Shown here in pieces: positions 7,501 through 8,229 of a DNA stretch of 8,229 nt; positions within the stretch are counted from its first letter, which is position 1, and every line of letters begins with the position of its first letter. The stretch comes from Phycisphaerales bacterium UBA7708 (GTDB taxonomy: Bacteria > Planctomycetota > Phycisphaerae > Sedimentisphaerales > Anaerohalosphaeraceae). The notes beneath the pieces are model-generated. The model searched no databases, was not told where the DNA came from, and saw only the letters and a list, made by a program, of their open reading frames with translations. The stretch spans positions 1-8,229 of the forward strand of contig DLFY01000195.1 of assembly GCA_002482415.1 (NCBI GenBank), given 5' to 3'. Both the position numbers and the translations under genes were made by a program.

Positions 7501-7952
7501 ATTATATTGACCAGGCGGCCAAGATGTATGAACGGACGCTGGCTCTGGACCCGGCCCAGGCGATTGCCGCCAATAATCTGGCGTGGATTCTGTGTCAGCA
7601 CCAGAAAAAGCCGGAAAAGGCGCTGGAGCTGGCCACTAAAGTCCTGCAGATTACGCCGAATTACGCAGACCTGGTGGATACACGCGGGGTGATCTATATG
7701 ACGCTGGGGGATTTCCAGAAAGCGACCGAGGACTTCCTGCGAAGTACGAAGCTGTATGCCGAAATGACGCAGGTTAAACCCGAGTGGACCGCCAGCACGT
7801 TCCGCCTTGGGAAATGTTATGCCAAATTAAACAAGGCCAAAGAAGCCCGCCAGGAACTGCTCAAGGCCAAAGAATTGCATCAAAAGCTGGGCGGATTAAC
7901 CTCGCAGGAACAGGCAGAGCTGGACAGCATCCTGTCAGGGCTGCCGCAGTAG
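4503..7952 (+). CDS. Large membrane-anchored TPR-repeat protein of an exosortase/EPS locus
   Basis: 1149-residue protein built almost wholly of tetratricopeptide helix pairs, probably an envelope scaffold for EPS or exosortase machinery. A short positive N-terminus (MARLK) precedes one hydrophobic segment at about 8-29, then a basic stretch (WNRNYRAK), which indicates a signal anchor with the repeats on the periplasmic side. No lipobox cysteine follows, unlike the PEP-CTERM-system TPR lipoproteins (PrsT/TIGR02917-like) that it otherwise resembles. Repeats run from about residue 40 to 1125. Clear units include KAIEQLNQVLKDDPTLVSAY (161-180), AMAHLRKALLLNPKSAE (436-452), and the best-conserved block at 987-1060 with AAKMYERTLALDPAQAIAAN and NNLAWIL. 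The middle (450-840) is more divergent. There is no enzyme motif and no C-terminal PEP-CTERM signal. It is the last gene of the operon, 34 bases after the transferase gene. The exact repeat number and partner are unknown, and general TPR resemblance alone could mislead on function. Confidence 0.9.
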   Translation: MARLKVNWTLLIVLVLSLVVLGLTVLGLRGWNRNYRAKIGKEKGLAAFEQKQWPEAAQFLGQYLGVHPNDTELLLKYAQAQMSIKPAKQANLNQAVNAYRAILRQGENVEAAKNLIGIYLWIAGLPGEGQLTAERFLEKQNNAEIRQLLAACMIQQKQHDKAIEQLNQVLKDDPTLVSAYDLLAQVMEQKGGDAAQTEMYLSQAIEKNPTSAVAYIQRANYRIRAGKPQEAVEDLTQAGKCDLNKTDVKILLAESWLKANQPEQTQAILEDVLSKEADNASAWLLRARMVLSAGKPEDMAAAAEEGLKALGEDSTDFLPAAAELFIKGQKTDRAKDCVDKLRQAQVNEVVLVYIEGVIAEKDKDWGLAARSFRKAYELGRKDEDTAIRTANALVQNGDILAASAVISAYLNTQSESFRGQLLAGDLMARQRQWTLAMAHLRKALLLNPKSAETGALILQTRLQRLSSASVSDDSWDMLIKDLNQILQQQDSLSIRAMLFRAAMQSGKKDLAAQQAAHIRQHFPNESQATLLEAEYLIADGKTAEAAELLRKATASKPNWEMARVLVLIQMRQGDVGGAVATLDDFIAKTDQPQDKLDAAMEKINIQALTGKREQAYEALKSLAKENPDQISILRKLLDAGMAAEKPETLQQWIDQIKQVEGQQGRQWRYEQARLWFARFEKQKYYTQIVDLLSEALRSYPDDRQCILLLAATHEASANRQLALKSYLEALSRDPEDLNTAVVVIAALYRNNEYRQGYEILTGLTRKGYQDSRLKQLEMEYFMRQGQLTSVSDILEKELEKSPQDQDRQLALALVKIREQDYVKAEQLIDQLLAGQPESMPALAAKVQLYTAQAQNDKALELCNDVVAKLNTPASYILRCQTLIGLERLEEAKKDIESLRVSMADREKAQTELVCAQLYSSAGDQKKALEGIQAALREGMDKPDVQRSAAMAISVVLQRIDIKKDAAIAKQAEQMLNDLLNKDDQNVQAVFTLAMLYHGQDYIDQAAKMYERTLALDPAQAIAANNLAWILCQHQKKPEKALELATKVLQITPNYADLVDTRGVIYMTLGDFQKATEDFLRSTKLYAEMTQVKPEWTASTFRLGKCYAKLNKAKEARQELLKAKELHQKLGGLTSQEQAELDSILSGLPQ

Positions 7953-7960
7953 CCTGCGGC
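7943..7960 (+). terminator. Hairpin enclosing the TPR gene's stop codon; possible weak terminator or 3'-end stabiliser
   Basis: GCCGCAG (7943-7949) and CTGCGGC (7954-7960) are perfect inverted repeats around a four-base loop, TAGC, that contains the TAG stop. A U-G pair could extend the stem to eight. No T-run follows on either strand, so it is not a standard intrinsic terminator. Confidence 0.4.
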
Positions 7961-8010
7961 GACGGACTGACAGAAGCGGTGGTCTGGGGCAATCGGAATC
8001 GATGACGGCC

Positions 8011-8020
8011 GGGGGGGGGG
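8011..8020. repeat. Homopolymer run of ten G
   Basis: An uninterrupted G10 lies in the 69-base gap between the converging TPR and ndk genes, one base beyond the ndk stop codon. On the ndk transcript it reads as C10. It is outside both reading frames, so length changes would not shift either protein. Confidence 0.9.
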
Positions 8021-8021
8021 C

Positions 8022-8229
8022 TTATTGATTATTATTGAAGACCCACGGTTCGTCGGTGATCGGATAGGTGAGGATTTCTTCGGGGGTAAAATACAGGCTG
8101 ATTTCGTAGGCGGCGGATTCCGGGCTGTCTGAACCGTGAACAAGGTTATAGCCCCGGCTGCAGCCGAAATCACCGCGTATGGTTCCCGGTTCGGCTTCAC
8201 AACCGAAGGTCTTGCCCATCAGTTTACGG
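8022..8229 (-). CDS. ndk: Nucleoside diphosphate kinase, C-terminal part (5' end beyond the window)
   Basis: Ndk transfers the terminal phosphate from one nucleoside triphosphate to another nucleoside diphosphate through a phosphohistidine, in the cytoplasm. The visible 68 residues read on from the window edge as RKLMGKTFG, then [10 protein letters not shown], then [12 protein letters not shown]. The His of the HGSDS motif (codon 8136-8138) is the catalytic phosphohistidine. The tail, [20 protein letters not shown], matches the usual helix and C-terminal end of the family, finishing in NNNQ before a TAA at 8022-8024. The ATG at 8217-8219 is internal, since the family motif (RKLMG) continues upstream of it; the rest of the gene lies beyond 8229. 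It converges on the EPS operon and is probably an unrelated housekeeping neighbour, although it helps supply the nucleoside triphosphates needed for nucleotide sugars. Identification is secure. Confidence 0.97.
   Translation of the reverse strand, partial: RKLMGKTFGCEAEPGTIRGDFGCSRGYNLVHGSDSPESAAYEISLYFTPEEILTYPITDEPWVFNNNQ

Noticed and set aside
7832..7874. 13-base direct repeat (CAAGGCCAAAGAA at 7832-7844 and 7862-7874), considered as an attachment site or target duplication
   Set aside because: The copies are 30 bases apart and in frame, both encoding Lys-Ala-Lys-Glu in an amphipathic helix of the TPR protein. Coding constraint explains it.
8011..8020. G-quadruplex at the G10 run
   Set aside because: A single run without the four separated G-tracts does not make a standard intramolecular quadruplex.
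8022..8219. Stand-alone 65-residue minus-strand protein
   Set aside because: It is the C-terminal part of Ndk; the conserved RKLMG motif begins before its ATG and runs to the window edge.

Overview
The window holds the downstream part of an exosortase-linked exopolysaccharide (EPS) locus, followed by the 3' end of a housekeeping gene on the opposite strand. Four plus-strand genes lie in a tight array: (1) the C-terminal part of an exosortase/archaeosortase-family transpeptidase (cut by the window start, ends 547); (2) a Wzc-like fused chain-length regulator and tyrosine autokinase (544-2835); (3) a polyprenyl-phosphate sugar-phosphate transferase with an unusual N-terminal extension that looks like a degenerate nucleotidyltransferase plus left-handed beta-helix (2861-4468); and (4) a 1149-residue membrane-anchored TPR protein (4503-7952). 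Genes 1 and 2 overlap by four bases (ATGA), and the later gaps are 25 and 34 bases, so the four are probably one transcript whose promoter lies upstream of the window. On the minus strand, converging on this operon, is the 3' end of ndk (nucleoside diphosphate kinase, 8022-8229, running off the window).

Organism: a Gram-negative-type bacterium is implied by the exosortase/EPS combination, which is known from proteobacteria, Planctomycetota, Verrucomicrobiota and related groups. The moderate GC content, the Wzz-kinase fusion directly after the exosortase, and the '[11 protein letters not shown]'-style Ndk lead me to favour a Planctomycetota/PVC bacterium. That is an impression, not a demonstration.

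How the genes would work together (inference from families): the sugar transferase loads the first sugar phosphate onto undecaprenyl phosphate at the inner membrane; the Wzc-like protein controls polymer length and export through its periplasmic coiled coil and its cytoplasmic kinase; the exosortase cleaves and attaches or processes PEP-CTERM-type surface proteins that travel with the EPS; and the TPR protein, resembling the TPR proteins of PEP-CTERM/exosortase loci, is likely an envelope scaffold. No PEP-CTERM substrate, EpsI partner, outer-membrane exporter (Wza-like), flippase or polymerase is in the window. They must be upstream or elsewhere.

The only intergenic stretch of note is 7953-8021 (69 bases), with a perfect 7-bp hairpin wrapped around the TPR gene's stop codon and a run of ten G next to the ndk stop codon. 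No tRNA, rRNA, CRISPR array or insertion sequence is visible. The most unusual items are the domain fusion in gene 3, the altered oligomerisation motif and Gly-Tyr tail of the kinase, and the lipobox-free anchor of the TPR protein. I do not see a wholly new system: this looks like a variant of a known exosortase/EPS locus.
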